DNA of 64,000 nt from Monodelphis domestica (GCF_027887165.1 NC_077231.1:194482334-194546333), one strand, 5' to 3'; shown: positions 24,466 through 35,296, counted from the stretch's first letter. Translations and numbers: made by a program. Notes: generated by a model not told the origin, from the sequence alone.

Positions 24466-24648
24466 CATAAATAAAGGGCTGAAAGAGACCTTGGAGGGCA
24501 TTGAATCCAATTCCCTTACTTTGCAGAGTGGCAACTGAAGCATAGGAAGTTGTGGCTTGTCCAAGTTCATACAAGTAGTAAGTACCAGAAGAGGGGATTG
24601 ACCCAATGTTCTCTGACTCCAGAGCTATCTCTCCTTCCACTCTACTAT
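24466..24648 (-). mobile_element. MIR/THER1-like SINE (type D), antisense
   Basis: 'GGCTGAAAGAGACCTTGGAG', 'GTGGCTTGTCCAAGTTCATA' and 'GTTCTCTGACTCCAGAGCT'. Confidence 0.8.
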
Positions 24649-24939
24649 TTATTGACCTTGACATTGACCAAGGAAGAGATTTTGATGTAGCTTTGATGTT
24701 TCCACTGTAGAGCCCAGGTTGATCAGTCCCAGAGTTGGTCCTATAAAATAGTTTTTGGTCACTGCAGATCTATAGTGCAGGTCTCCCTTTTTCTGTAACT
24801 ACTTCCCCTAGGGTGATCTTTTCTGGCATGGTGCACCTTATTGCTCTACTAAGCTTTGAGGCCCCAGAACCAAACAGGATTTACTTGACTCCTGGCTTCT
24901 AAGAAAAAAATTACCTTAATTGCAGTTAAGAGAGAAGCT
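24649..24939. other. No feature recognised
   Basis: Unique-looking sequence. Confidence 0.4.
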
Positions 24940-25180
24940 GAGGGGCAACTAGGTGGTTCAATGAAGAGAACCAGGCCTGGAGATGGTAGGTCCTGAGTTC
25001 AGATCTGATTTTAAATATTTACTGACTGTGTAACCCATGGCAAGTCACCTAACCCCAACTGCCTCCTCTTCCTGCTCTTTTATTTTGGAACCAATATATC
25101 TTTTTTTTTGATATTTTGGATAATATTTTGGAACCAAAATATTAGCTCTAAGATAGAAAGGGCTTTTTTTTTTAAAGATA
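24940..25180 (+). mobile_element. Type A SINE with an internal duplication
   Basis: Head 'GGGGCAACTAGGTGGTTCAA' to tail 'CTAAGATAGAAAGGGC'. The 'TATTTTGGAACCAA' stretch occurs twice (about 25081 and 25123) around a T-rich insert, making the copy about 40 bases longer than usual. Confidence 0.9.
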
Positions 25181-25784
25181 GAAGCTGTACAATATAGATT
25201 TAATTCCATCAGTGATGGATCCTCTTCACTTAGTTGCTTGTTTACGGCCCCTCTGAATAAAGTGTCTATAGCCCCCCACCTTGCAGACATCAGTTCTTAG
25301 GAGCCTCAATAAGGCTGTTACCTCATGAGACTAAAGCCAATGGATGGCATCACCTTATTCATTCTTAGGGTTCCTTTTCCTTCCTAAGGGCTCCCTCTTA
25401 TAGTCTGCATTATTAAGACTAGCTCTGAGATTTCACATAGAAAGCACAATGACCCTAGAGAAGCCTTATCTCTGATTGATCCTCATTTTTCATGAACTGA
25501 GAACTTTATTCCTCCCAATGGCTTAGAATATTCTTTCTGTCCCCACATCCATAGAAGCTGATGGATAGCTATTTAGTAACATGGTCATATCAACCATGTC
25601 AATTATTTCCAGGAATAGGATACTCTTATAAATTGTCTTTAAAGCCCTAATTTGTGCCATTATGAAATATTTCTATTTTAACCACTTCTTTCTGGAGCAA
25701 GATGGTACTCTGCAGAGCAAATTGATATAGGTCAACCAACACTTCCCCCCACCCTCCATCATAGTCCTCAAACAGACTCTCAAC
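25181..25784. other. No feature recognised
   Basis: Unique-looking sequence. Confidence 0.4.
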
Positions 25785-26140
25785 AGCATAGGATTTAGAG
25801 TTGGAATGGATATTTAGATTAATCCCATTTAAAAATAGGCAAACTGGGGGCAACTGGGTAGCTCGGTGGATTGAGAGCCAGGCCTAGATGCGGGAGGTCC
25901 TAGGTTCAAATGTGACCCCAGACACTTCCCAGATGTGTGACCCTGGGCAAGTCACTTGATCCCCCTTGCCTAGCCCTTACCACTCTTCTGCCTTGGAGCC
26001 AATACACAGTATTGATTACAAGATGGAAGGTAAGGGTTTTAAAAAAATAGGCAAACTGAGACTCAGAAAGGTAAAGAAACTCATCCAAGGTTACAGGACA
26101 GCAAAGCCAAATCTTTAATATTCAGTCTAATTTTTGCTAC
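25785..26140 (-). mobile_element. MIR/THER1-like SINE (type D) split by a type A SINE
   Basis: 25785-25846 (TTTAGAGTTGGAATGGATAT) continues at 26043-26140 (AAACTGAGACTCAGAAAGGT), with the younger SINE between. Confidence 0.8.
25847..26042 (+). mobile_element. Type A SINE with a perfect 16-bp target-site duplication
   Basis: Full-length body. AAAAATAGGCAAACTG occurs at 25831-25846 and again at 26043-26058, immediately after the tail. This is the hallmark of target-primed insertion. Confidence 0.97.
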
Positions 26141-27182
26141 ATGAAACTGCATCTCCCAGTGGTCACATCTTATATGTTATGGGGATATATCAATATCATA
26201 AACTTTCCGAGTCTTAGAGTTCCCTATTAAGTGCTAGCTATTTGTTATTATTAGTAATTATAATAATAAATTCCTTGAAGTCTTGCTTCTATTCCGTCAG
26301 AAAAGCTCTGTTGAGAATACTTCCCCTGCCATGGCTGGGGCTTTTGAGAAGATCCAAGGTTGGATCTTGAAGATCAACTCCTATGAATCTAGGCAGGTTG
26401 TGTGTCTGCTCCAGCCGGAGCCTGTTTGGGTGGGAAAGGAAGAGTAGCTTAGGTGGCAATCATGCCATCAAGAGGAAGGTGTGTTTGGTAAGAATTCCTC
26501 CTGTCACTTGAGTGGCATGCTATTGCTAATCATCTTATTTCACTTCATTCATGGAGGCCCATCTGTGATTGCCACATCACACCCTCTACGGTAATAGGAG
26601 GAGGGGAGCTTCTTTTGTATGTCCTTCTTCCTTAGTTCCTTCCACTTTGGGAAGGCAATTCCATGACTTCCGTCTTGGGCACACCCCAGAGCATTAGGGA
26701 AGGACCCTGCAGGTGTTGTCCAAGGTACTGTCACCACTGAGCTTGTCCTACCTTGTCATTGCTGTCTGGGGCATGTTGGTGTTTGCTGTGCCTTAGGAGC
26801 TCTAGTGGCTTAAAGTACTTACTGACCATTTGGTGAGAATCCTCAGTGACAACCAACATAGGAAAACGCAGGCACAAACACACAGGGAAAAAATATCCAT
26901 CTAACCGGGGTACCTGGAGATGGATGGCTGGGCCACACAGAACTCACCTGACATTCTGGCATTCTCTTTTGTGATAACATAGTCAGCTCCAGAGTGGGTG
27001 ATCCAGCTTAGAAATGCTGGTGCTCTGGGAGTAAGCACAAGGAATGATCTAGAGGGAGAGAGGCTGGTGCCCTTGTCAGGGTAAACGGCGATACCCTGTC
27101 GTTTGTCCACATGCCAATTGGATTGCCTTTCTGTTTGTTGCATCACAACAAATCTACTCACCTAGTTTAAAAACCTTGAAAA
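26141..27182. other. No gene or clear repeat recognised
   Basis: Moderate-GC, unique-looking sequence. Open frames at 26549-26737 and 26901-27161 (minus) have no recognisable domain. Confidence 0.4.
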
Positions 27183-27395
27183 GGGTATCTGGGTGGCTCA
27201 GTGAACATAGAACGAGACCTGGAGATGGGAAATGCTGGGCTCAAGGGTGGCCTCAGATACTTCCTAGCTGTGTGACATTGGGCACAAGACACTTAACTCC
27301 AATTGTCCAGCCTTTACTGTTTTTCTGCCTTGGAACTGATACTTAGGATAGATTCCAAGACATAAGGTGAAGGTTTCAACAACAACAAAAAAGGG
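27183..27395 (+). mobile_element. Type A SINE
   Basis: Head 'GGTATCTGGGTGGCTCAGTG', CORE 'CTGTGTGACATTGGGCACAA', A-rich tail with AACAAC. An AAAAGGG-like motif flanks both ends. Confidence 0.93.
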
Positions 27396-27866
27396 AATTG
27401 TGGAGTATCATCTTTGATTCTTCTCTCTCTCAAGCCTTCCCCCTTATAGTCAATCAGATGTCAAGCCTTGTCACTTCTGTCATCAAAATATCACTTGAAC
27501 CTCTGTGCTTTGCTCAAGTCTTTCAGCTATTAACTCTATTCAGGTCTTCCTTTCCTCTATTCTGAATTCCTGGAATGGGTTTTTACTGGTGAACCTGCTT
27601 CCATTTTTTCTCCTCTCTAAATGCTTCCTCCAATACCTGACAAAATAATTTTCCTAATGTATTAGGAACGAAGAAACAAATTAGGAAATGGATACAAACA
27701 AAGGTTAAGGGACATGCTAGGGATCTCATTTCTTACTAAAGATATTGACTCCCTGTTGCCTATCTTACAGAATACAAATGTCATATCTTGGCATTTAAGG
27801 CTTTCCTTAATTTGACTCCAACCTACTTTGCCAGCCTTATTTAACTCTATTCTTCGTCCACACTAC

Positions 27867-28009
27867 TTTTTTTTTTAAACCCTTACCTTCCATCTTGGAG
27901 TCAATACTGCATATTGGCTCCAAGGCAGAAGAGTGGTAAGGCTAGGCAGTGGGGGTCAAGTGACTTGTTCAGGATCACACAGCTGGGAAGTGTCTGAGGT
28001 CAGATTTGA
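27867..28009 (-). mobile_element. 5'-truncated type A SINE inside L2
   Basis: Antisense tail 'AAACCCTTACCTTCCATCTT' to 'GGTCAGATTTGA', with no tRNA-like head. CACACTA occurs at both flanks (27859-27865, 28012-28018). Confidence 0.9.
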
Positions 28010-28376
28010 TTCACACTAATTTTTGATCATTATTCATAGTCTAGTCAAAATAAATGCCTGGTTATTCCAAGACCTTGGGCTGTATTCTCCAGCTTCTGGG
28101 CATTTATACAGGGATTAGTCCACCTCTGGAATGTAATACTATCTTATCTTTTTTTCTGATATATATTCCAGTCAGAATGTTATCAGGTATTATTTTTTTT
28201 CCATAAGACCTGTCTTGATTAGCTCCTCCCCTCTTTCTTCTCTTTACCCTTGCCCCACTGTAGTTGAAAGGAGCTTCTCCCTTCTCAGATCTTCTTAAGA
28301 CACTCTGCCCTTTATTACATTCTAACTTTATCATATTTATTCTTATAAATTTCTACCTTCTCTACTAGATCATAGC

Positions 28377-28647
28377 ATAAACATTTAAACAATTATTAAT
28401 TTATTTTTTGTTAGTTACATTAAAATTCCCAGGTATCTCCCTCCCTCCATCCCTACACTAAAGAAGGCATCACTTAAAAAAATGTACATATAAACTATGT
28501 CTTTCATGTTTCTATTTTTCAGTTCTTTCTCTGGAGGTAGATATTCACAGGTTATTCTTCAACCATGAATTCTGTAGCTGTATATAATGTTCTCTTAGTT
28601 CTACTTGTTTTCCTTTATATAATTTCATGAAGGTCTTTCCAGATCAC
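28377..28647 (-). mobile_element. L1 3' UTR fragment inside L2
   Basis: Antisense of the marsupial-type L1 3' end (CCCTCCCTCCATCCCTACAC and TTTCTATTTTTCAGTTCTTT). AGATCA occurs at both junctions. Confidence 0.65.
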
Positions 28648-28740
28648 GACTTTTAAAATCTTTTTATCCCTAGGGTTTAGCACAGTACCTTATGCATATT
28701 AGGCACTTGGTAAATGTTTGTTTACTTGAATTGAACTTTT

Positions 28741-29224
28741 AGGGTTATCATTCTCATAAAGAAAGTTCTTTCCTACTATGGATCTTTAGCAAAATCACAT
28801 TTTTAGTCATTTTCTGTCCTGAAGTATGTGCTGGTAAATGTTTAACAACCAGCTTTGTGTATGTTGAGAAATGTATGTAGGACACTCCTTGACTTCAATC
28901 TTCATTATTAATATTTTCTCCATCACTTTCTTAAGTCTAGAAATCAACAAGACAATAAATCAGACCCTGACTTATAGCATTTGCTGATTTCAGAGTTGAA
29001 AATATTCATACTGAGAATTTAAAACTCTCCTCAAGCCAATTAGAAATATTCCAGCACATTCCTGGGCTTGTCTGAAAGTTCAGTACTTTAAATGGTAAGA
29101 GCAATCCTAAAATAATAATGTTACTTTTTGTGGCATTTACTACAGCATTTTAAAGTATTTTTTTCCTAGCTTTACCACAACTATTGTCTACTTTTATCTT
29201 CAGTAAATACTGTCAAGAAAGAAG
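28741..29224. other. No feature recognised
   Basis: AT-rich, unique-looking sequence. 28790-29000 has weak similarity in wording to 3590-3790 (GGTAAATGTTTAACAACCAG), possibly an old shared repeat. Confidence 0.35.
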
Positions 29225-29340
29225 GGCCTTATTATCCCCATTTTACAAATAAGATCAGAAATAGAAATTAAGTCATTCTTCCAAGGCCACACCCATAGCT
29301 ATACATTAGCAAAATTATAATTGGAATGTTTGATGTCTTG
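29225..29340 (-). mobile_element. MIR-like fragment, antisense
   Basis: 'CCCCATTTTACAAATAAGAT' and 'CTTCCAAGGCCACACCCATA'. Confidence 0.65.
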
Positions 29341-29584
29341 ATGCTTTTTCACCTAGACAAGAACCAAATACCTTAAAAAAATCATAATCTAGAATAGAAA
29401 TATTAGCTAGTGTAAGGATCTCCTATTATGGAAGAAGCAGAGCATTTCCACCCCTCGCCCACACTGCTCATAATATACTATGTGCAGATTTGAACAAGAA
29501 TACTGTATTCCCTCTTGGATCTCTTCGTTAATAATAATAGAATGTGGCCTAATTGCATGGAAAATATTATCGGAGATGTCTTTT

Positions 29585-29645
29585 CAGAATAATTTATTTA
29601 TTTAAATTTCATTTATTTATTTTTAAAATTTGTTTATTTAAAGAT
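29585..29645. repeat. (TTTA)n-like low-complexity stretch
   Basis: Repeated ATTTATTT units. Confidence 0.8.
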
Positions 29646-29762
29646 ATAGTGCTAGGTTTGATATCTGGAAGACCTGGGTTCAAATGATGCCTTTGAGACT
29701 ATGTAGTATAAAAATTGCTATGTGACCCAGAGTAAATTATTTAACCTCTAGAACACTGGTTT
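29646..29762 (+). mobile_element. CORE-SINE fragment
   Basis: 'GGAAGACCTGGGTTCAAATG' and 'GCTATGTGACCCAGAGTAAA'. Confidence 0.7.
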
Positions 29763-29839
29763 TCCTACTGTTCTTTGAACAAATAATTGATTAATCAACT
29801 CAGAATGTTTTTATTGGTTTTCCCCCTGGATAGGATGAT

Positions 29840-30142
29840 CTTGTTTTTGTGGACAGCCTAGAGCTATCTTCCTCTTCCTCTCTACCTCTTTGCTTCCCTG
29901 GCTTCCTTCATGTCTTAGCTAAAGGCTAATTTTCCATAAGAAGCCTTCCCCAGTCCCAAGTTTTAGGGCCTTCCACTGCCATTCTGTAGTTTATCCCATT
30001 CTTATCTTGTCTGTCCATAGTTGTTAGTTTCCCATTAGACTGTGAGCATCTTGAGAGTAGGGACTGTTTTTTGCCTTTCTTTGTATCCCCTAAGCAGTAC
30101 CTGGAATGGAGTTGATGCTTAATAAATGAGTGGATTGACCTC
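29840..30142 (+). mobile_element. L2 LINE 3' end
   Basis: 'CCCTGGCTTCCTTCATGTCT', 'CCCATTAGACTGTGAGCATC' and 'TTGATGCTTAATAAATGAGT'. Confidence 0.92.
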
Positions 30143-30189
30143 TTAGGAGCCTTTGGCAATTCCATGAAAAGAATGTTGCATCTTCCCTC

Positions 30190-30322
30190 TGAAACTGAAT
30201 CCTGGATCTGCCACTTAGTGCCACTGTGAAACTTCGGGCCAGTTCTTTAAGCGCTCTGGTCTCAGTTTCCTCGTCCTTAAAATGAGAGGCTAGATGACTA
30301 GATGATCTCTGACCATAGGGTT
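30190..30322 (+). mobile_element. MIR/THER1-like SINE (type D)
   Basis: 'CTCAGTTTCCTCGTCCTTAA' and 'GATGACTAGATGATCTCTGA'. Confidence 0.75.
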
Positions 30323-30851
30323 ATAGACTCAGAGCTGGAGGGACCTTAGAGGTCTTACCCACGTATATTTTGTGGTTTAACCCCTAGAGTTAATTCCCTA
30401 AGGTGATGACACCACAGAACATTCCTTTATTTGTGTAAATTCCAGTGTTCTGCTTTGTATGAGATTTATTTTAAATGGAGCAGTTTTATAGATTTTGTAG
30501 CAGTAGATTTTGTAGCAGTAGCTCAACAGCTAACATTCAAGGGAAAAAAGAACAATTAATTGCATAAAATTTGAGGGAAAAATTCCATTCATTTGTTTTA
30601 ACTATATACCTCTATTTCTCATCTCATGAAAAATCCATCTTGTTTTGCATTTTTTTTTTGTTAAAAAAGCTATAATTCAGGGTTATCTAAAGAAATATGG
30701 TGGGATGTACTGAAAGTACTGAAAGCTGAAGACAGCTTTGTTGATTAGGTCAAGTGTGAAAATATGTTTAGAGCACTTTACAATCCTTAATGTCAGCTGT
30801 TACCATTACTATTATTTTAATAATAGTAACCAATACTAATAAATAATAATA
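30323..30851. other. Mostly unassigned
   Basis: Starts with a short MIR tail (CTCAGAGCTGGAGGGACCTT). Contains a 15-bp tandem duplication (TAGATTTTGTAGCAG at 30489 and 30504) and AATAAT runs before the SINE. Confidence 0.5.
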
Positions 30852-31048
30852 ATAAAACTCTTACCTTCTATCTTAGAATCAATACTGTGGGTTTGTTCCA
30901 AAACAGAAGAGTGGTAAGGGTTAGGGAATGGGGGTTAAGTGACTTGCCCAGGGCCACTTAGCTAGGACATATCTGAAGCTTGATTTGAACCCAGGACCTC
31001 CTATCTCTTGGCCTCCCTCTCTCTCCTCTGAGTCACTTAGCTGCCCTA
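30852..31048 (-). mobile_element. Type A SINE, full length, antisense
   Basis: 'ACTCTTACCTTCTATCTTAG', 'TTAAGTGACTTGCCCAGGGC' and the head 'GAGTCACTTAGCTGCCC'. Confidence 0.95.
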
Positions 31049-31059
31049 ACTGTTACTTA

Positions 31060-31180
31060 TAAGATTATTCTTATTCCAGGAACTTTGAGTAAATGACTTC
31101 ATTTTCTAGAGCCTCCATTTGTATAATAAAAGCACTGGACTAGACTAGATCATTGCTATGACCTTTCTAGCTCTGTAATT
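31060..31180 (+). mobile_element. MIR/THER1-like 3' part (type D)
   Basis: 'GAGTAAATGACTTCATTTTC' to 'ATGACCTTTCTAGCTCTGTA'. Confidence 0.7.
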
Positions 31181-31451
31181 CTTCAAAAGGCTATTGTTTC
31201 CTAACTCTCTAAAAGACTTCATATGGTTAATGATATTTGCTGTCTTGATGACTCCATGTAATTGCTCTGACTACATGGTGGAATCTGTCCTTTGGAAGTA
31301 GATATTCCTGTCTGGACTCAGAAAAAAAGTGTCCAGACCTTTCTCATCAATTTCCAGAAATAAGGTGTAGGAATTCTTGGTCATTGTGTACCCCTTCTCC
31401 CACCCCCATTTGACCTTAATTTCCTTTTCCTGGACAGTCATTTTAGACTCT
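31181..31451. other. No feature recognised
   Basis: Unique-looking sequence. Confidence 0.35.
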
Positions 31452-31632
31452 CAGGAGGTTCTTAACTATTTTCGTGGACCTCCTTGGTAGCCTGGTGAAA
31501 CCTATAGATTCCTTTTAGGAATAATGTTTTTAAATGCCTAAAATAAAATATATAAGACTATAAAGGAAACCAGTTATATTGAAATTCATTTGTTAAAATG
31601 TTTAAAAACAAAAACAAATTCATAAGAACTAG
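31452..31632 (+). mobile_element. hAT-like DNA element remnant (family Y, copy 1)
   Basis: Opens with CAGGAGGTTCTTAAC, like the CAGGGGTTCTTAACC ends of old hAT-type elements, then 'CGTGGACCTCCTTGGTAG' and 'GGAAACCAGTTATATTGAAA'. Related copies lie at 38808 and 54759. Confidence 0.55.
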
Positions 31633-31751
31633 TAGGCAAAACCTTGAGTTTTCTCTGTGTTTTTAGCCTTGTCTAACAACTTTATTCTCTTCATCTATCT
31701 TTGATTTAATATTCTCTTAATAATTGATTAATATCCTCTCCCAAAGCCTTT

Positions 31752-31935
31752 GATTTAATAAAAAATTACTAAGTACTTATTAGGTGCCAGGCACTAGGAA
31801 TACAAAAACAAAATAATTCTTGCTCTCAAGAATCATATTTTTCTATTGGGGTTAGAGGCAGGGGTAGGGCAGGAGAAACAATAACATTAGCATAGAGAAT
31901 AAATGCAAAATATATAAAGAGTAAATTCAAAGTTT
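31752..31935 (-). mobile_element. L2 LINE 3' end, antisense
   Basis: 'AAGTACTTATTAGGTGCCAG', 'TTGCTCTCAAGAATCATATT'. Confidence 0.85.
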
Positions 31936-31989
31936 TTTTTTGGGAAAGTTGGTAGAAAGATCAGGAAATTTTTTGTAGATGAACAAGTC

Positions 31990-32495
31990 AGACACTTATT
32001 GAATCAGGTATATTTATTAAGTACCTACTAAGTGCCAGGCACTATAATGAATATTAGAGATTACAAAGAAAGGCAAAAGACAATTCTTGACTTAGAGGAG
32101 CTGACATTCTAGACAATAAGGCAAAAAATATGTAGAGGGAGGGGACTAGAATGAAGAGGGATTGGAAAAGGCTTATTGTAAAAGGTAGCATTTTATTGGG
32201 TCTTGAATGAAGACAGAGAAACTGGGAGGTGGAGGTGAGAAGGAAGAGGTGTGGAAAATGCCCAGAGCTGAGAGAGGTGGCATGACTTGTTTCTGGAGCA
32301 ATCAGGAAATCAATGCCACTGGAATGAAGTGTATATAGTGGCTGTGGGGTAATTAGGTGTAGGAAGACCATGAAGATGAGGAGAGAGGCTAAGTCATGAA
32401 GGATTTTGAACACTAAAGAGAGGGTTTTGTATTTAATCACTAGGATGTGCATGGGACATGGTCAGACCAACATTTTTAGAAAATCACTTTGGCTA
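31990..32495 (-). mobile_element. L2 LINE 3' end plus part of the reverse-transcriptase end, antisense
   Basis: 'TAAGTACCTACTAAGTGCCA', 'GAGGAGCTGACATTCTAGAC', 'GGGTCTTGAATGAAGACAGA' and 'GACATGGTCAGACCAACATT' follow the L2 order for 500 bases. The antisense frame 32054-32452 reads FKILHDLA, similar to the L2 C-terminal text, but is broken. Confidence 0.88.
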
Positions 32496-32503
32496 GTTGC
32501 ATT

Positions 32504-32710
32504 AAAAAAAAACAAACAAAAATCCAAACCCTTAACTTCTGTCTTAGAATCTATACTAAGTATTATTTCCAATGGAGAAGAGTGGTAAGGGCTAGGAAAT
32601 TAGGTTAAATGACTTGACCAAGAAGGTATCTGAGGTCAAATTTGAACCCAGGACTTCCTATCTCCAGCCCTGGTTCTGTATTCACTGAGCCATCTAGCTG
32701 CCCCTGGTAG
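32504..32710 (-). mobile_element. Type A SINE inserted at the L2 edge
   Basis: Antisense tail through head 'GAGCCATCTAGCTGCCCC'. GTTGCATT repeats at 32496-32503 and 32711-32718 as target-site duplication. Confidence 0.95.
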
Positions 32711-32861
32711 GTTGCATTTGAACTGTTGCTCTGGCTTTCAAACCCTTCCTTCTTTACTCTCTTCCCTTGCCAATTTATTCTAGATATTACTGCCAGATTG
32801 GACCTGCTTAGGCACAGTTCTGATTAAGGAAAAGTATTTTAGAAAGAGAAGTGAATTAATG

Positions 32862-32980
32862 AAAGAAAAAAATATTTATTAAGCATTTGCTATGTGCTGG
32901 GCACTGTGCTATGCAAGTACAAATACAAGTCAGCACAGTCATCTCTATCCTCAAGGTGTTTACATTACATTAAGTTTTTA
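32862..32980 (-). mobile_element. L2 LINE 3' end, antisense
   Basis: 'TTTATTAAGCATTTGCTATG' and 'GGGCACTGTGCTATGCAAGT'. Confidence 0.88.
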
Positions 32981-33049
32981 AAATTCTGTTTAACCACCAA
33001 ATAAAATATACATTTCCAGACCACAAAAAAAGAAGATTGTCAGTGAAAC

Positions 33050-33540
33050 TTGAGTCTTTATTAAGGAAAGCTCAATTATTTCACATGTAATTTTTCCTCT
33101 ATTTTCTTCCATTTTGTTATAAAATACTTCAGACTCTTTTTACAAATTACTCTGTCCTTTTCTCCTCTCCCATCTTCCCCAAATAGAAGAGAAAAAAAAG
33201 AAAAACAAAACCCTTGTGACAAACATGCATAGTCAAGCAAAACAAACTCCCACGTTGGCCAAATCAACAAAAGCATGTCTTGTTTTCACTTATTCACTGT
33301 AGATCCATCATCCTCTATAAGAAAGTGGATGAAAGCCTGCTCCATCATTGGTCCTCTGGAATAGTGGTCTTGTTTTGTTCAGTTCTTACGTCTTTCATAG
33401 TTTGTCTTTACAATAGTTGTTATTATATAAACTATTTTCTGACTTCTGCTCACTTAAATGGACCATTTTAAGAAAGTCTTCCTGTATATCTGAAAACCTT
33501 CCTTCAAACATTTCACAAGGTATAATAATATTCTGTGAGC
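33050..33540 (-). mobile_element. L1 3' end fragment, antisense
   Basis: 'CCCTTGTGACAAACATGCAT', 'AAACTCCCACGTTGGCCAAA' and 'GCTCCATCATTGGTCCTCTG' match the 3' UTR text of marsupial L1 read backwards. Confidence 0.7.
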
Positions 33541-33825
33541 TTACATTCTACTCAGGGAAAACAACTCACAAAAGGGAAGCAGTGTTGGAAAGGAAATGGT
33601 TTCATTTCCTGTTTCTAGGCAAGCTAATGTAAAACCTCACTTATCACTGTCTAGGGTCTAGGGAGAGAGAAGGAGTTCTAAGGGAGGAAGGGAGGAGGAG
33701 GATGGTCAGAGTGCAGGTAGTGTTTAGAAATGCCTGTATTTGAAATGACTATTAGTGGAAATACAAACAAGTAAACATAAACTCTCTACAAAGTTATTTC
33801 AAGAGAAAAATCCTGCATGGGGCTA
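33541..33825. other. Mostly unassigned
   Basis: Starts with an L2-like 'GAGCTTACATTCTACTCAGG' remnant; the rest is unassigned. Confidence 0.4.
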
Positions 33826-34160
33826 AGAAAGAAAAGAAAAGAAAAGAAAAGAGAGAGAGAGACAGACAGACAGACACACACACAGAGAGACAGAGAGAGA
33901 CAGAGACAGAAACAGAGAGAGATGGAGAAGGAAAGAGAGAGATGAAGAGGGAAAGGGAGGGGAGAGAGAGACAGAGAGAGAGACAGAGAGAGACAGATAG
34001 AGACAGACAGAGACAGAGACAGAGAGAGAGAGGAAAAGGGAGAGATGAAGAGGGAAAGGGAGGGGAGAGAGAGACAGAGACAGAGAGACAGAGACAGAGA
34101 GAGAGATACAGAGAGAGAGAGACAGAGAGAGACAGAGAGACAGAGAGAGAGACAGAGAGA
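33826..34160. repeat. Long purine microsatellite, (AAAAG)n then (GAGACA)n
   Basis: About 335 bases almost free of pyrimidines other than C in ACAG units. GGAAAGGGAGGGGAGAGAGA occurs twice, 105 bases apart (33950 and 34055), pointing to a higher-order duplication. Confidence 0.97.
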
Positions 34161-34309
34161 AAGGTAAAGTTTGAATCTAGAAGGGAGTTTGAGATTTTAA
34201 GAATCTTAATTTCCAACATTACAGAGAATTAGTCCTCTGGTCCTTGCTTGCAGGCTTCCAGTAGTGAGGGAAAGGGAGAATCTTGTTATTTCTCAGGCCA
34301 TTCTACTTC

Positions 34310-34530
34310 AAGACAGTTCTAATTGGGAAGAAACTTTTTTCCTGCAATCAAATCTCAATTTAACTCCATAACTTTTAGTCATTGCTCCTGATTCTGCCAA
34401 CAAGAACAAGTCTAATCCCTTTCTCAAGACAGCCTTTTGGATACTCGAAGACAGCTCTCGTGTTATATTCCCAGTTCTCATGTCTCCAGTCTAAATACTC
34501 CCAACTCTGGTCCCCTTGCAGTTGGGTAAC
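34310..34530 (-). mobile_element. CR1/L3-like LINE fragment, antisense
   Basis: 'TCATTGCTCCTGATTCTGCC', 'ACAAGTCTAATCCCTTTCTC' and 'TCATGTCTCCAGTCTAAATA' follow the antisense 3' region of a CR1/L3 element, like the copy at 50.1 kb. Confidence 0.6.
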
Positions 34531-34612
34531 CTTAGGTTGAGTCACTTTGTGAAGCACAATTTTCCCATTTGTGAAATGAGCGAATTGGACTTGATGCCTG
34601 CTAATGCTCCTC
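34531..34612 (+). mobile_element. MIR-like fragment
   Basis: 'TTCCCATTTGTGAAATGAGC' followed by 'TGGACTTGATGCCTGCTAAT'. Confidence 0.5.
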
Positions 34613-34987
34613 TTAAGTTAACTTAGTCTTAAGCATATCCTCCATTCCTCAGTCTGTCACTGTCTACCTTCTATCCTCTCAGCCTGAAATATCGGGGAGG
34701 TGAGTCACGGTTCATGAACAGAGTGCTAGATCGAGAGCCAGAAGCCATCCTTCCTGGTTTTTCTTAGAACGTAGTGCTAATGCTGCCATAGTTATCATCA
34801 CGGAGAATGAATTTTGTTCCTTTCTATGGCCCCAGATTTCACTCCTAATCCTTAGCAGCCTTGGGAAAGAGAGAGATGAGAGGATGTGGATTGAGGAGTT
34901 CAAACTCAATATTCCTGCTGGGAAAAGAGCTCAAAGCACACATCTAGTCAACTTTGATGGAAAAAGATTATCTATGGGAATAATAAT
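34613..34987. other. No clear feature
   Basis: A possible CORE-SINE head lies at about 34700-34760 (GAACAGAGTGCTAGATCGAG). Confidence 0.4.
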
Positions 34988-35166
34988 GGCTAGATTTAGA
35001 AATGGAAGGAATCTCATAGGTCATCCAGTTCAGCCTTTTCATTTTACAAGTGAGGAAATTTCTGAAATCTAGGGAAGCTAAGCAATGGCACACAGCTAAT
35101 AAGTTAACAGAAGCAAAATTAGAACCTGATCCCACAATTCCAAATCCAGAATGCTTTCTTCTAGAA
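34988..35166 (-). mobile_element. MIR/THER1-like SINE (type D), antisense
   Basis: 'GGAAGGAATCTCATAGGTCA', 'TTTTACAAGTGAGGAAATTT' and 'TTAGAACCTGATCCCACAAT'. Confidence 0.8.
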
Positions 35167-35296
35167 GTTCTAGAAGAAGGCAAAAAAAATTTGATACTTT
35201 TATTGGATATACCAATACATACCATACTAACTAATATACCAACTAGAAGTTTTATTCATTTGCAAGGAATAAGCTTATAATCATAAAACTAGGAGG

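Larger units (their letters stand above)
27415..28740 (+). mobile_element. L2 LINE 3' kilobase, carrying a SINE and an L1 insertion
   Basis: 'GACTCCCTGTTGCCTATCTT' and 'TTAAGGCTTTCCTTAATTTG' (reverse-transcriptase end), then the 3' UTR, ending after the L1 with 'TTAGCACAGTACCTTATGCA' and 'TTGGTAAATGTTTGTTTACT'. Confidence 0.8.

Noticed and set aside
32054..32452. 132-codon minus-strand frame with FKILHDLA
   Set aside because: It is part of a degraded L2 reverse-transcriptase end, not a cellular gene.
33794..34232. 141-codon Leu/Ser-rich and 96-codon Arg/Glu-rich frames
   Set aside because: Direct translations of the purine microsatellite.
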